Shown: piece after piece, positions 24,775 through 32,258 of the stretch
Layout of the letters: every line of letters starts with the position of its first letter
Numbering within the stretch: the stretch's first letter is position 1
DNA from: an uncultured Candidatus Melainabacteria bacterium
GTDB lineage: Bacteria > Cyanobacteriota > Vampirovibrionia > Gastranaerophilales > Gastranaerophilaceae
Length of the DNA: 64,000 bases
NCBI GenBank assembly: GCA_934754425.1
Contig: CAKVIN010000011.1
Span: 20,067-84,066 of the forward strand
Reading direction: 5' to 3'
The notes under the pieces: model-generated
The model's input: only the letters and a program-made list of their open reading frames with translations
Told to the model about the DNA's origin: nothing
The model's database searches: none
Program-made: the position numbers and the translations under genes

Positions 24775-25242
24775 TTATTTCAAACACTTTTTTATTACAT
24801 TAGTTGTAGATTTTCCATCAACAAAGTCGATAAATTCTACTTTTATATTATTTTTGATTACAATATCTCTTTCAGGAAGAGTTTCAAGCGTGTAATCGGC
24901 ACCTTTTGTGTAAATATCCGGTTTTATAGCTTCTAATAATTTAGCCGGAGATTTCTCTTCAAATAATACCACATAATCGACACAGCTCAAAGCTGTTAAT
25001 AATTCTGCTCTATCTGCTTCACAGTTAATTGGTCTGTCTTCTCCCTTAATCATTTTTACTGATTTATCGGAATTAAGCATGACAATAGAATAATCAGCCA
25101 ACGCTTTTGTTTTTTGAAGATATCTTACATGTCCTACATGTAAGATATCAAAACAACCATTTGTTGCAGCAAAAGTTTTACCTTCTGCTTGAGCTTGTCT
25201 TACTATATTAATAATTTCTTCTTGAGTAACCAGCTTGCCCAA
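24775..25242 (-). CDS. rfaE2: Heptose-1-phosphate adenylyltransferase (RfaE domain II)
   Basis: A 155-residue nucleotidyltransferase that makes ADP-D-glycero-beta-D-manno-heptose from the heptose 1-phosphate. The HxGH motif His35-Val-Gly-His38 lies in NGCFDILHVGHVRYL, and IKGEDRPI and KSTTNVIKK are family features. In E. coli this domain is fused to the kinase. Here the kinase is a separate gene at 29293. The start codon is TTG at 25242, immediately after the TAA of the upstream 68-residue gene, so translation is coupled by reinitiation. It belongs to the dapB-to-fabZ operon. With gmhA (45087) and the kinase it shows that an ADP-heptose LPS core, or ADP-heptose itself, is made. Confidence 0.93.
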   Translation of the reverse strand: MGKLVTQEEIINIVRQAQAEGKTFAATNGCFDILHVGHVRYLQKTKALADYSIVMLNSDKSVKMIKGEDRPINCEADRAELLTALSCVDYVVLFEEKSPAKLLEAIKPDIYTKGADYTLETLPERDIVIKNNIKVEFIDFVDGKSTTNVIKKCLK

Positions 25243-25449
25243 TTATCTATTACCTCTCATGTTGTCAATTGAAATTTGAATTCTATCTTTTATGCGTTCA
25301 AACATTTCTGCCGGCGTTAGAATATAAACTTCTTTTTCTAAAGGCATTTCTTTAGGAAGTATGCCAGTTTTTTCAGCTGCAACTTTTGCTTTTTCCATTT
25401 TTTTGTTTGTAGGTTTTACATTAAGACCAGTGATTTTATTTACATTCAT
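25243..25449 (-). CDS. Small uncharacterised protein (68 aa) in the lipid A operon
   Basis: A 68-residue basic protein, MNVNKITGLNVKPTNKKMEK followed by AKVAAEKTGILPKEM and a C-terminal helix ILTPAEMFERIKDRIQISID. The start ATG overlaps the stop codon of asd by one base and the stop codon abuts the TTG of rfaE2, so it is firmly built into the operon and is surely translated. I do not recognise the family. The polar N-terminus (MNVNKITGL) resembles those of other lineage-specific proteins here. It might be a small regulator or adapter of the envelope enzymes next to it, but this is only position-based. Confidence 0.65.
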   Translation of the reverse strand: MNVNKITGLNVKPTNKKMEKAKVAAEKTGILPKEMPLEKEVYILTPAEMFERIKDRIQISIDNMRGNR

Positions 25450-26462
25450 TAAAATAACCCCATTTCTATTACTTTCTTACATATTCTAACAGTATTTAAT
25501 GCTGCACCAATTCTAATATTATCAGCAACGCACCATAAAGAAATACCGTTATTAAACGCTAAATTCTTTCTTATACGTCCGACAAAAACCGGATCTACAC
25601 CACTAGCATCTCTTGTAGTCGGATATTCAAAGTTTTCAGGTTTATCAATAACTTTAATTCCGTAAGATTTTTCTAAAATAGAACGAGCTCCTTCTGGAGT
25701 AATTGATTCTTCAAACTCTATATCAACTGCTTCAGAATGTCCGTTAAATACAGGAACTCTTGCAGCAGTACAAGAAATTAGAACGCTTTCATCCAGATGT
25801 AATATTTTTCTTGTTTCATTTACAACCTTCATTTCTTCTTTTGTATAACCATTTTCACAAAATACGTCAATTTGTGGAATTACGTTGAAAGAAATTGGTT
25901 TTTTAAAGCATTTATTCTCAAAAGGCTTGCCTTCCAAATTAGCGATAGTATCATCTTTTAACTCATTAATAGCAGCAAGTCCGGCTCCTGAAACTGCTTG
26001 ATAAGTTGATACAATAAGTCTTTTTATACCAAACTTTTTCAATGGTTCTAAAACTAACATTAACTGAGAAGTTGAGCAATTTGGGTTTGCAATAATACCT
26101 TTATGTTTTCTTAAGTCTTCGTCATTAACTCCTGCAATTACTAATGGAACATCTTTTTCCATTCTGAAAGCAGATGAATTGTCTATGATTAAACCACCTC
26201 TTTTAACGATTTCCGGTGCAAATTTTTGGCTTGTAGAACCACCTGCTGAAGCCATTACTATATCAACATCGTTAAAAGAATCTGGAGTCGCTTCTTCTAC
26301 AGTATATTCTTGCCCTTTAAAGGTTATGGTTGAACCGGCACTTCTTGCACTTGATAAAAATTTGATTGTTTCAAATTCAACGCCAAGTTCTTTCGTAATT
26401 TTTGTAATCTCTCTGCCAACAACACCTGTAGCACCTAAAATAGCGATTCTTGGTTTTCTCAT
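25449..26462 (-). CDS. asd: Aspartate-semialdehyde dehydrogenase
   Basis: A 337-residue NADP-dependent enzyme that reduces aspartyl phosphate to the semialdehyde, the branch point to DAP, lysine, threonine and methionine. The N-terminal motif AILGATGVVGREI binds NADP. The nucleophile Cys129 is in ANPNCSTSQ. ISCTAARVPVFNGHSEAV and the His within it are the substrate-binding part. It is 15 bp after dapB and overlaps the 68-residue gene by one base. Together with dapB it supplies meso-DAP for peptidoglycan in an operon that continues into lipid A genes. Confidence 0.96.
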   Translation of the reverse strand: MRKPRIAILGATGVVGREITKITKELGVEFETIKFLSSARSAGSTITFKGQEYTVEEATPDSFNDVDIVMASAGGSTSQKFAPEIVKRGGLIIDNSSAFRMEKDVPLVIAGVNDEDLRKHKGIIANPNCSTSQLMLVLEPLKKFGIKRLIVSTYQAVSGAGLAAINELKDDTIANLEGKPFENKCFKKPISFNVIPQIDVFCENGYTKEEMKVVNETRKILHLDESVLISCTAARVPVFNGHSEAVDIEFEESITPEGARSILEKSYGIKVIDKPENFEYPTTRDASGVDPVFVGRIRKNLAFNNGISLWCVADNIRIGAALNTVRICKKVIEMGLF

Positions 26463-26477
26463 TTCATCTCCTATATT

Positions 26478-27224
26478 CTATAATATATTCTCTAAACCAT
26501 AAACAAAGTTATGATTCTTATTTACGTACTCAATTGCTCTTAAAACTCCATCCATGTAACATTCTCTGTTCATAGAGTCATGGCGAATTGATAATATTTG
26601 TCCGCTAGCACCAAATAAAACTTCTTGAGAAGCAATATATCCTGGCATTCTAACTGAATGTATGTGGATATTGTTGTAAGAGTTTGCACCTCTTGCACCT
26701 AAAACAGTTTCAGTCTCTTGACAGTTACCTGTTGTAAAGTTTGTATTTTCACCAGCCATCATTAAAGCTGTTTTTACGGCCGTTCCTGATGGAGCATCTT
26801 TCTTTTGATTATGATGAAGTTCAATAATTTCAGCATTATCAAAATACTTAGATGCCATTTGTGCAAATTTCATCATTAAAACCGCACCTGTTGAAAAATT
26901 TGGAGCTATTAAACAACCTAAACCTTGTTTTTCTGATAATTTTTTAAGTTCTTCTATTTGATCATCTGCAAGTCCGGTTGTGCCGATTATTATATTAATA
27001 CCATTATTCAAACAGAACAATGCATTTTCATAAATTGATTTAGGTTGTGTAAAATCAACAAGAATATCTATTTTTACAGATTCTTTTGCATCTTTTATAC
27101 TCGCAAATTCACCATCTTTTATATCAATTTTTGCAACTAAATTCAAATCTTTCGTGTTATTAACGGCTTTAATGACTTCTTGTCCCATTTTACCGTTAGC
27201 ACCGCATACAGCTATATTTGTCAT
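26478..27224 (-). CDS. dapB: 4-hydroxy-tetrahydrodipicolinate reductase DapB
   Basis: A 248-residue NAD(P)H-dependent reductase of the DAP/lysine pathway. The nucleotide-binding motif is CGANGKMGQEV at residues 6-16. The catalytic segment IIELHHNQKKDAPSGTA with His and Lys is intact, as is SVRMPGYIASQEVLFG. The start at 27224 has GAGGGGGTG ahead of it. A frame extending further upstream lacks a ribosome site and would encode an unlikely cysteine-rich leader. It is first in the seven-gene operon dapB-asd-orf-rfaE2-lpxD-lpxC-fabZ. A TATAAT-like sequence at about 27251 is the likely -10. Confidence 0.94.
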   Translation of the reverse strand: MTNIAVCGANGKMGQEVIKAVNNTKDLNLVAKIDIKDGEFASIKDAKESVKIDILVDFTQPKSIYENALFCLNNGINIIIGTTGLADDQIEELKKLSEKQGLGCLIAPNFSTGAVLMMKFAQMASKYFDNAEIIELHHNQKKDAPSGTAVKTALMMAGENTNFTTGNCQETETVLGARGANSYNNIHIHSVRMPGYIASQEVLFGASGQILSIRHDSMNRECYMDGVLRAIEYVNKNHNFVYGLENIL

Positions 27225-27292
27225 GACACCCCCTCTCAGTGTACATAAATTATAATATAAACATACAAAAAAATAACAATATAAAACAAAAA

Positions 27293-27310
27293 GCCGCAAT
27301 CTGTTGCGGC
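27293..27310 (-). terminator. Orphan GC-rich hairpin upstream of dapB
   Basis: GCCGCAA (27293-27299) pairs with TTGCGGC (27304-27310). On the minus strand it is followed by TTTTTGTTTT, so it looks like an intrinsic terminator, yet no minus-strand gene lies upstream of it. It may end a short untranslated RNA or a leader transcript that reads toward dapB. The rest of 27311-27500 is AT-rich with a purine-rich tract (27331-27360) and no coding frame. Confidence 0.5.
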
Positions 27311-27499
27311 ATTAACTCTCGTTAGATAAAGGAGTGGAGGAGAAAATAAAGAAAAGAGATTATACTTTATTAATTCCACAATATATATTTTTATAACACT
27401 TTGTATATGATATTTTTACAAAAGTTAACATTGTATGCTGATTTAGTCGGATTTAGTAGTGTTTAGTTCCAATTTCAAAAGAACTTACATTATTAAGTT

Positions 27500-27556
27500 T
27501 TGTAAAGAAATGTTTTATAAATTGCAATTATGTTAGAAAAAATAACTTTATAAATA
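27500..27556 (+). promoter_or_regulatory. Three-part promoter module, site C
   Basis: TTGTAAAGA (27500-27508, the weakest copy of the upstream box), 15 bp, GCAATTAT (27524-27531), 13 bp, ACTTTATAAATA (27545-27556). The ATG of the 260-residue gene is 35 bp downstream. Confidence 0.6.
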
Positions 27557-27591
27557 TGTAGTGTATTAGTTATTAGTAATAAAGGTTTAGT

Positions 27592-28374
27592 ATGACATCC
27601 GGTTTAGCAATAGTATCATTACCATCAGTTATATCCAGTACAATATTTTCGACAAGAAGGGCAAATAGTGGAGCTGAAGCTTTGTGTTCAAGTAATCCTA
27701 TTGTAGGTGCGATGAATATGGATATTGCCGGAGGACAAATTTTAAATGCTGCTAAAGGTGTTTCTAATATTGCAAAAGAATCTGCAACTTCTTTAGCAAC
27801 AGAAATTACCAGTGCGGAAGAATCTATTAAGGCTTTGTCAAAGTGTGATAAGGTTGTTGGTGGGATTGGTAAAGTTTTAAACTTTACTGCTGATAATATA
27901 AATCCGATAATTTGTTTAACAAGTGGGGTTAAAGTTGCTACATCTGATAATAAAAAAGAAGATGCTATTAAAGAAGGAACTGCTTTAGGCGTGATGTTTG
28001 CATCTGAAAATATGGCAAAAAAAGTTTTAGGAATTGCAAAAAATGTTAAATATAACCCAGAAACTATGGTAGAAAACGATAAAGGGGTTTATGAAATAAA
28101 AAATGGTGAAAAGAAATTAATTGCAGAAAAAGGTAAATATCAAATTGTTGATAACAAAAAAATTGTGATTAATAGAGAAGGCTTATTTTCTTCTAATCCA
28201 TTTATAGAAAAACAAACCAATGCTTTTAAAGATTATTGTGAGACAGCTAAAGTATGTAATAAATCTTTAAAATTCTTACCAGGAATGATAAAAGGGGTTA
28301 GTTTTGCGTTAGCTTCAATATTAGGTTTTAAAGCTGGAAAAACAATTTCAGAATATTTCGTAGACGAAAAGTAG
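27592..28374 (+). CDS. Uncharacterised alanine-rich protein
   Basis: A 260-residue protein of unknown family. Residues 1-130 are rich in Ala, Ser and Gly (QILNAAKGVSNIAKESATSL), with hydrophobic stretches but no clear signal peptide. A Lys-rich middle contains KGVYEIKNGEKKLIAEKGKY, which is beta-hairpin-like. The C-terminus has a hydrophobic helix, MIKGVSFALASILGFKAGKTI, and a short charged tail. It could associate with the membrane. It is expressed from promoter site C. The ribosome site is AAAGG, 7 bases ahead. It converges with the gene ending at 28379 with 4 bp between the stop codons. Confidence 0.6.
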   Translation: MTSGLAIVSLPSVISSTIFSTRRANSGAEALCSSNPIVGAMNMDIAGGQILNAAKGVSNIAKESATSLATEITSAEESIKALSKCDKVVGGIGKVLNFTADNINPIICLTSGVKVATSDNKKEDAIKEGTALGVMFASENMAKKVLGIAKNVKYNPETMVENDKGVYEIKNGEKKLIAEKGKYQIVDNKKIVINREGLFSSNPFIEKQTNAFKDYCETAKVCNKSLKFLPGMIKGVSFALASILGFKAGKTISEYFVDEK

Positions 28375-28378
28375 CTTT

Positions 28379-29209
28379 TTATTTCAAATTATTAATTTTA
28401 CCATTTTCTTTGTATAAAGTTTGGAAAATAGTTTGAGAACGTCTATAATTGTTGACTGTAGCTTCTAGTGAAGTATTGATGGTAAAATATATTACAGGAA
28501 TTGAGATTGCTATTGTTAGCAATGCTACGATAATATGACTTATTACTGCGTTTATTATTCTAAAGCGTTGTTTTGTAATGGCAATATCATCTTGTTCACG
28601 CAAAAGTCTATTGATAAGATTTTTTCTTTCTTTAACAGTTAAGCTATCTATAAATGGTACGTTTTCAGGATCAATATAAATAACGTATTTTGAATATTTT
28701 ATATTATTGTCTAAAAAATCAAGGCTGTCATTGTAATTTTTTTGTTTTTTTGACAACTTGCGTTCTTTAATATTTCCATTAGAGATTTCTTCGATATTCT
28801 TTTCGGTTGCGACGTTTTCAGAAAAAGCAACATTGCTAATTTGACTTTCTACATCTTTTTTTGAATCTTTATTTTTAGTTTCTTGTTGTTTATTAAGTTT
28901 AGCTTTATATTTTTTTATAAAATTGTCATTAAATTTTTTGTCAAGATTTACTTCAATTTTTTTTGGTTGTTCCTGAATTTTTGTATCTTCTTGTTTTGTA
29001 TTCGTTTCTTCGAATAATGTAGAATCATCATTTTCGTTAAAATTGTTGCTAATATTTGATTGAGAAGCATCTTTTCCAAGATTTTTTGCTTCATTTGTAA
29101 GTTTTTCTTGCAATTGATCAATTAAATCAGGGGAAATGTCATCGTTCAAAGATGCCAATTCGTTTATATCCATGGAATCTTTGTCATTAAATATATTTTT
29201 ATCAGCCAT
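28379..29209 (-). CDS. Uncharacterised protein with C-terminal membrane anchor
   Basis: A 276-residue protein. Residues 1-165 are hydrophilic, Asp/Asn/Lys-rich and probably disordered (SLNDDISPDLIDQLQEKL, KQQETKNKDSKKDVESQ). Then comes a folded helical part (YIDPENVPFIDSLTVKERKN) and one strong membrane helix, VISHIIVALLTIAISIPVIY, followed by about 35 residues that would face the other side. No family is recognised. It is divergent from rfaE1, with an 83-bp shared upstream region. No promoter module of the type seen elsewhere precedes it. Confidence 0.6.
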   Translation of the reverse strand: MADKNIFNDKDSMDINELASLNDDISPDLIDQLQEKLTNEAKNLGKDASQSNISNNFNENDDSTLFEETNTKQEDTKIQEQPKKIEVNLDKKFNDNFIKKYKAKLNKQQETKNKDSKKDVESQISNVAFSENVATEKNIEEISNGNIKERKLSKKQKNYNDSLDFLDNNIKYSKYVIYIDPENVPFIDSLTVKERKNLINRLLREQDDIAITKQRFRIINAVISHIIVALLTIAISIPVIYFTINTSLEATVNNYRRSQTIFQTLYKENGKINNLK

Positions 29210-29292
29210 CTATTCTCTTTTCATGTTTATTGTATGATATAAATATATTATATATGAGATTTCGTTATTAGGCAATCATAAGAGAGATTGAT

Positions 29293-30318
29293 ATGAATAT
29301 TGATAAAAATAAGTTAACGGATTTAGTAAAAAAGTTAAGAGAAGCTAGAATTTTAGTTATTGGTGATTTAGCTCTTGATGAAATGGTTTATGGTGATACA
29401 GAACGTATATCAAGAGAAGCTCCTGTTCTAATACTTCAGCATACTCATACAAAATTTATTTTAGGCGGAGCTTCTAATGCTGCCCACAACGTATCAGATA
29501 TTAATGGTGGAAAAGTAAGTGTGATTGGAGTTATTGGCGATGATTATCAAGCGAATGATTTAAAGCAAGCTTTTCAAAAAGCAAATATAGATTGCTCTGC
29601 TCTAATTACTGATAAAACAAGAAAAACTATTACAAAAACAAGAATATCAGGTTCTTGTTCTCATTCTATAACTCAGCAAATAGTTAGGATTGATAGACAA
29701 ACTAATGCACCAATCTCAAAAGAAACTGAAAATAAACTTATAGAGGAAATTGAAAAATTAGTTCCGCAGCATGATGCGATAATTCTTTCTGATTATCATA
29801 TTGGAACACTTTCTGATAATGTTATTTCTGCTGTAATTTCAACTGCTAAAAAATTTAATAAAAAAGTCGTTGTTGATGCTCAGAAAGAATTAAATAAATA
29901 TTACGGAATAACTTCAATGACTCCAAATCTTCCTGATACGCAAAAGCATGTAGGATTTTATTTGAATAATAAAGAAGATTTTATGAAAGCCGGAGATATA
30001 TTATTGGAACAATCAGGCGCAGAAGCAGTTTTAATAACTTGTGGTGCAGAAGGCATGGTTGTAATAGACAATAATGGTAAATACACTCACATCCCTGTAT
30101 TTAATAAAGCTGAAGTTTTTGATGTAACAGGTGCTGGTGATACAGTTACGGCTTTGTATACATTATCATTAGCTGTTGGTGCGGAACCTGTATATGCAGC
30201 GATAATTGGTAATATAGCAGCAGGCATTGTAGTTAAACAATATGGTTGTGCTACGACTTCTGTTGAAGAAATTTTAAATTCGATTCCACTTGAAATAAAG
30301 CTTGATGAAGGAGAATAG
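29293..30318 (+). CDS. rfaE1: D-glycero-beta-D-manno-heptose-7-phosphate kinase (RfaE domain I)
   Basis: A 341-residue PfkB-family sugar kinase that phosphorylates heptose 7-phosphate at C1 in ADP-heptose synthesis. ILVIGDLALDEMVYGDTERI, SREAPVLI, FILGGASNAAHNV and VIGDDYQ match the HldE kinase domain, and the ATP/anion-hole motif DVTGAGDTVTA is near residue 275. It is separate from the adenylyltransferase rfaE2 at 24775, a split form of the E. coli bifunctional protein. A DUF4330-like gene follows after 3 bp. Confidence 0.92.
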   Translation: MNIDKNKLTDLVKKLREARILVIGDLALDEMVYGDTERISREAPVLILQHTHTKFILGGASNAAHNVSDINGGKVSVIGVIGDDYQANDLKQAFQKANIDCSALITDKTRKTITKTRISGSCSHSITQQIVRIDRQTNAPISKETENKLIEEIEKLVPQHDAIILSDYHIGTLSDNVISAVISTAKKFNKKVVVDAQKELNKYYGITSMTPNLPDTQKHVGFYLNNKEDFMKAGDILLEQSGAEAVLITCGAEGMVVIDNNGKYTHIPVFNKAEVFDVTGAGDTVTALYTLSLAVGAEPVYAAIIGNIAAGIVVKQYGCATTSVEEILNSIPLEIKLDEGE

Positions 30319-30321
30319 TAT

Positions 30322-30870
30322 ATGAAAAATTTATTTGGAAAATTTAATTTGGTTGATATTATAATAATTATTGGTGTTATTGTTGTCTTAATTGTAGGTG
30401 TTTTAACAACAAAACATTTTAGACAAACTGCTGATAAACAGATAGAAGCGACTTCTCCTATAACATTCCAAGTATTTTTAAGAGGTGTTACAGTAACAGG
30501 TGAAGAATTTCCTATTAAACCGGATGATAAAACTTTTATTACTATTCGTAACGTACCTTATACAGAACTTAATGTATTAAATGTATCCTCAGAACCAAGA
30601 AAAGCAGCTGTTGCTTCTTTTAAGGCGAAAGAACCGTATGTATTTGTTAAAGATCCGGCTCAACCGGCACTTTTTGACGCTGTAGTAACAATCACAGATA
30701 CTGCAAAAATTACAAAAGATGGTGCAGTAGTTGGTGGTAATAAAATAAAAATGGGGCTTCCTGTAACTTTAGAAGGTTATAACTATAAATTTAACGGAAC
30801 AATATCTGACGTAAGAGTGACTACAAAAAGTGACATTGAAGATGATGGTTCTAGCAATCAAGTTGGGTAG
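30322..30870 (+). CDS. DUF4330-like membrane-anchored protein
   Basis: A 182-residue protein with one N-terminal membrane helix, LVDIIIIIGVIVVLIVGVLT, and a beta-rich extracytoplasmic domain (ITFQVFLRGVTVTGEEF, then TARVTITD-like AVVTITDTAKITKDG and KIKMGLPVTLEGYNYKF). This is the layout of the DUF4330 family of cyanobacteria and Firmicutes, of unknown function. It starts 3 bp after rfaE1 and is followed, after a hairpin and a GC-rich repeat, by the O-antigen ligase-like gene, so an envelope-related role is plausible by context only. Confidence 0.65.
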   Translation: MKNLFGKFNLVDIIIIIGVIVVLIVGVLTTKHFRQTADKQIEATSPITFQVFLRGVTVTGEEFPIKPDDKTFITIRNVPYTELNVLNVSSEPRKAAVASFKAKEPYVFVKDPAQPALFDAVVTITDTAKITKDGAVVGGNKIKMGLPVTLEGYNYKFNGTISDVRVTTKSDIEDDGSSNQVG

Positions 30871-30947
30871 TTTTATAAAAGTTGAAGTTGTCTAGTTTTT
30901 TAATTGTATGTATAAAAAACTGATTAGAAAATAAAATTTCGCACATT

Positions 30948-30983
30948 CCCTCGTCCCTTGTGGGAGAGGGGTGGGGTGAGGGG
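30948..30983 (+). repeat. GC-rich REP-like palindrome before the O-antigen ligase-like gene
   Basis: CCCTCGTCCC, TTGT, GGGAGAGGGG, then TGGGGTGAGGGG. It is an imperfect inverted repeat that stands out sharply from the AT-rich surroundings. Its form (CCCTC...CCC/GGG...GAGGGGTGGGGTGAGGGG) matches a repeat type scattered through many bacterial genomes. Its last bases, GAGGGG at 30978-30983, are well placed to act as Shine-Dalgarno for the ATG at 30993. Confidence 0.7.
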
Positions 30984-30992
30984 TATAAAATA

Positions 30993-32258
30993 ATGTTTTT
31001 AAATAATGTTTTATCTTTTTTTCAATGTAAATTAGGTCCGATTTATAAAAAGAGTTTTTTCTTACAAAAAATCGATTGGTTGATATTTATAAATATTTTA
31101 TTGGTGATTTTTTCCTCAACTATTGCGCCATCTGATTATATCGGGTATTTTGCAATATTTGCAATAATTTTAACTGTTGTAAAAATGTTAACAAAGCAAG
31201 GTGAAAAGTTTGAATTAAATGGGGCTGACAAATTTTTATTAATTTATTTTATATTTGTTCTAATTAGTGTTGCAGGGTCTTCTTTGTTTTATTTAAGCTT
31301 GAAAGGTTTTTTTAAAACATTAACTTACCTTGGGTTTTATGTTTCATTAATTCATTTTTTTAGTGATAATAAAGACAAGATAAAATATGTTTTTGGTGCT
31401 TATGCTTTGTGTTTGGCATTTGAAACGGTTGTTGCTTTTTTACAAAATTTTGCTTCTGTTGATGCAATTTCCGGTTGGCAAGATACTTCAAGATTAAACC
31501 CGGAAGAAGTCATGACAAGGGTTTACGGAACGCTTAAGCCTTATAATCCAAATCTTTTTGGCGGTTATATGTTGGCTTGTATTCCAGTTCTTATTACTTT
31601 ACAGAAAAAATATGGAATACCATTAGCAGTATTAAGTTCTATTGCGTTGGTTCTTACCGGTTGTAGAGGTGCCTATATCGGTTTTTTCTTTCAACTTGTA
31701 TTGTTAACTACAGTTCTATATAAGTTTTTAGAACCAAAATTTAAGAAAATGTTTGCTCTGATTGTTGCAAGTTTTTCGGCTGTCGTATTTTGTTTCATAA
31801 TGTCACTTTCTTCTTTAAGAGCAAGAATTTTTTCTATTTTTGCGATGCGTTCTGACAGTTCTAATTCTTTTAGATTTAATGTATACAATTCTTGTATTGA
31901 TATGTTTAAAGATAATTGGTTGCTTGGAATTGGTGTTGGAAATCAAAATTTCAGAGAAATTTATGGCTTATATATGAAAACCGGTTTTGATGCATTAAGT
32001 GCGTATAATATTTATTTAGAAACAGCTGTAGAAAGTGGAATTTTTGCGTTGCTTTCATTTTTAAGTTTTATAGTTTTGGTTATAAAATATGCATTGAGTA
32101 ATCTTAAAAATAAATATGTATTAGCAGCTCTTGTATCTATTGTCGGAATTTTGTTACATGGTTTTGTTGATACAGTCTTTTTCCGACCTCAAATTCAGTT
32201 TACATTCTGGATTATGGTTGCTGTAATAAGGAGTTTCTATGGTTGTAGAGAGAATTAA
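30993..32258 (+). CDS. O-antigen ligase-like (Wzy/WaaL family) membrane protein
   Basis: A 421-residue polytopic membrane protein with about 10-12 helices. The Wzy_C/WaaL region includes RVYGTLKPYNPNLFGGYMLA, LTGCRGAYIGFFFQ and, in the periplasmic loop, FKDNWLLGIGVGNQNFREIY followed by SAYNIYLETAVESGIFALL. Family members join O-antigen or similar glycans to lipid A core or polymerise them. The substrate cannot be told. I chose ATG 30993; an upstream in-frame start falls inside the GC-rich repeat. It overlaps ligA by 20 bp. Together with the Lpx and heptose genes it fits a complete LPS. Confidence 0.78.
   Translation: MFLNNVLSFFQCKLGPIYKKSFFLQKIDWLIFINILLVIFSSTIAPSDYIGYFAIFAIILTVVKMLTKQGEKFELNGADKFLLIYFIFVLISVAGSSLFYLSLKGFFKTLTYLGFYVSLIHFFSDNKDKIKYVFGAYALCLAFETVVAFLQNFASVDAISGWQDTSRLNPEEVMTRVYGTLKPYNPNLFGGYMLACIPVLITLQKKYGIPLAVLSSIALVLTGCRGAYIGFFFQLVLLTTVLYKFLEPKFKKMFALIVASFSAVVFCFIMSLSSLRARIFSIFAMRSDSSNSFRFNVYNSCIDMFKDNWLLGIGVGNQNFREIYGLYMKTGFDALSAYNIYLETAVESGIFALLSFLSFIVLVIKYALSNLKNKYVLAALVSIVGILLHGFVDTVFFRPQIQFTFWIMVAVIRSFYGCREN

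Noticed and set aside
27361..27380. An additional copy of the promoter module (ATACTTTATTAATT)
   Set aside because: The AT-rich element resembles the module, but the segment 13 bp upstream (AAAATAAA) does not match GCAATTTT and no TGTAACAA box lies at the right distance.
27225..27590. Lysine riboswitch upstream of dapB/asd
   Set aside because: A terminator-like hairpin is present, but the conserved core of the lysine riboswitch is not recognisable and the hairpin lies before, not after, the likely -10 of dapB.
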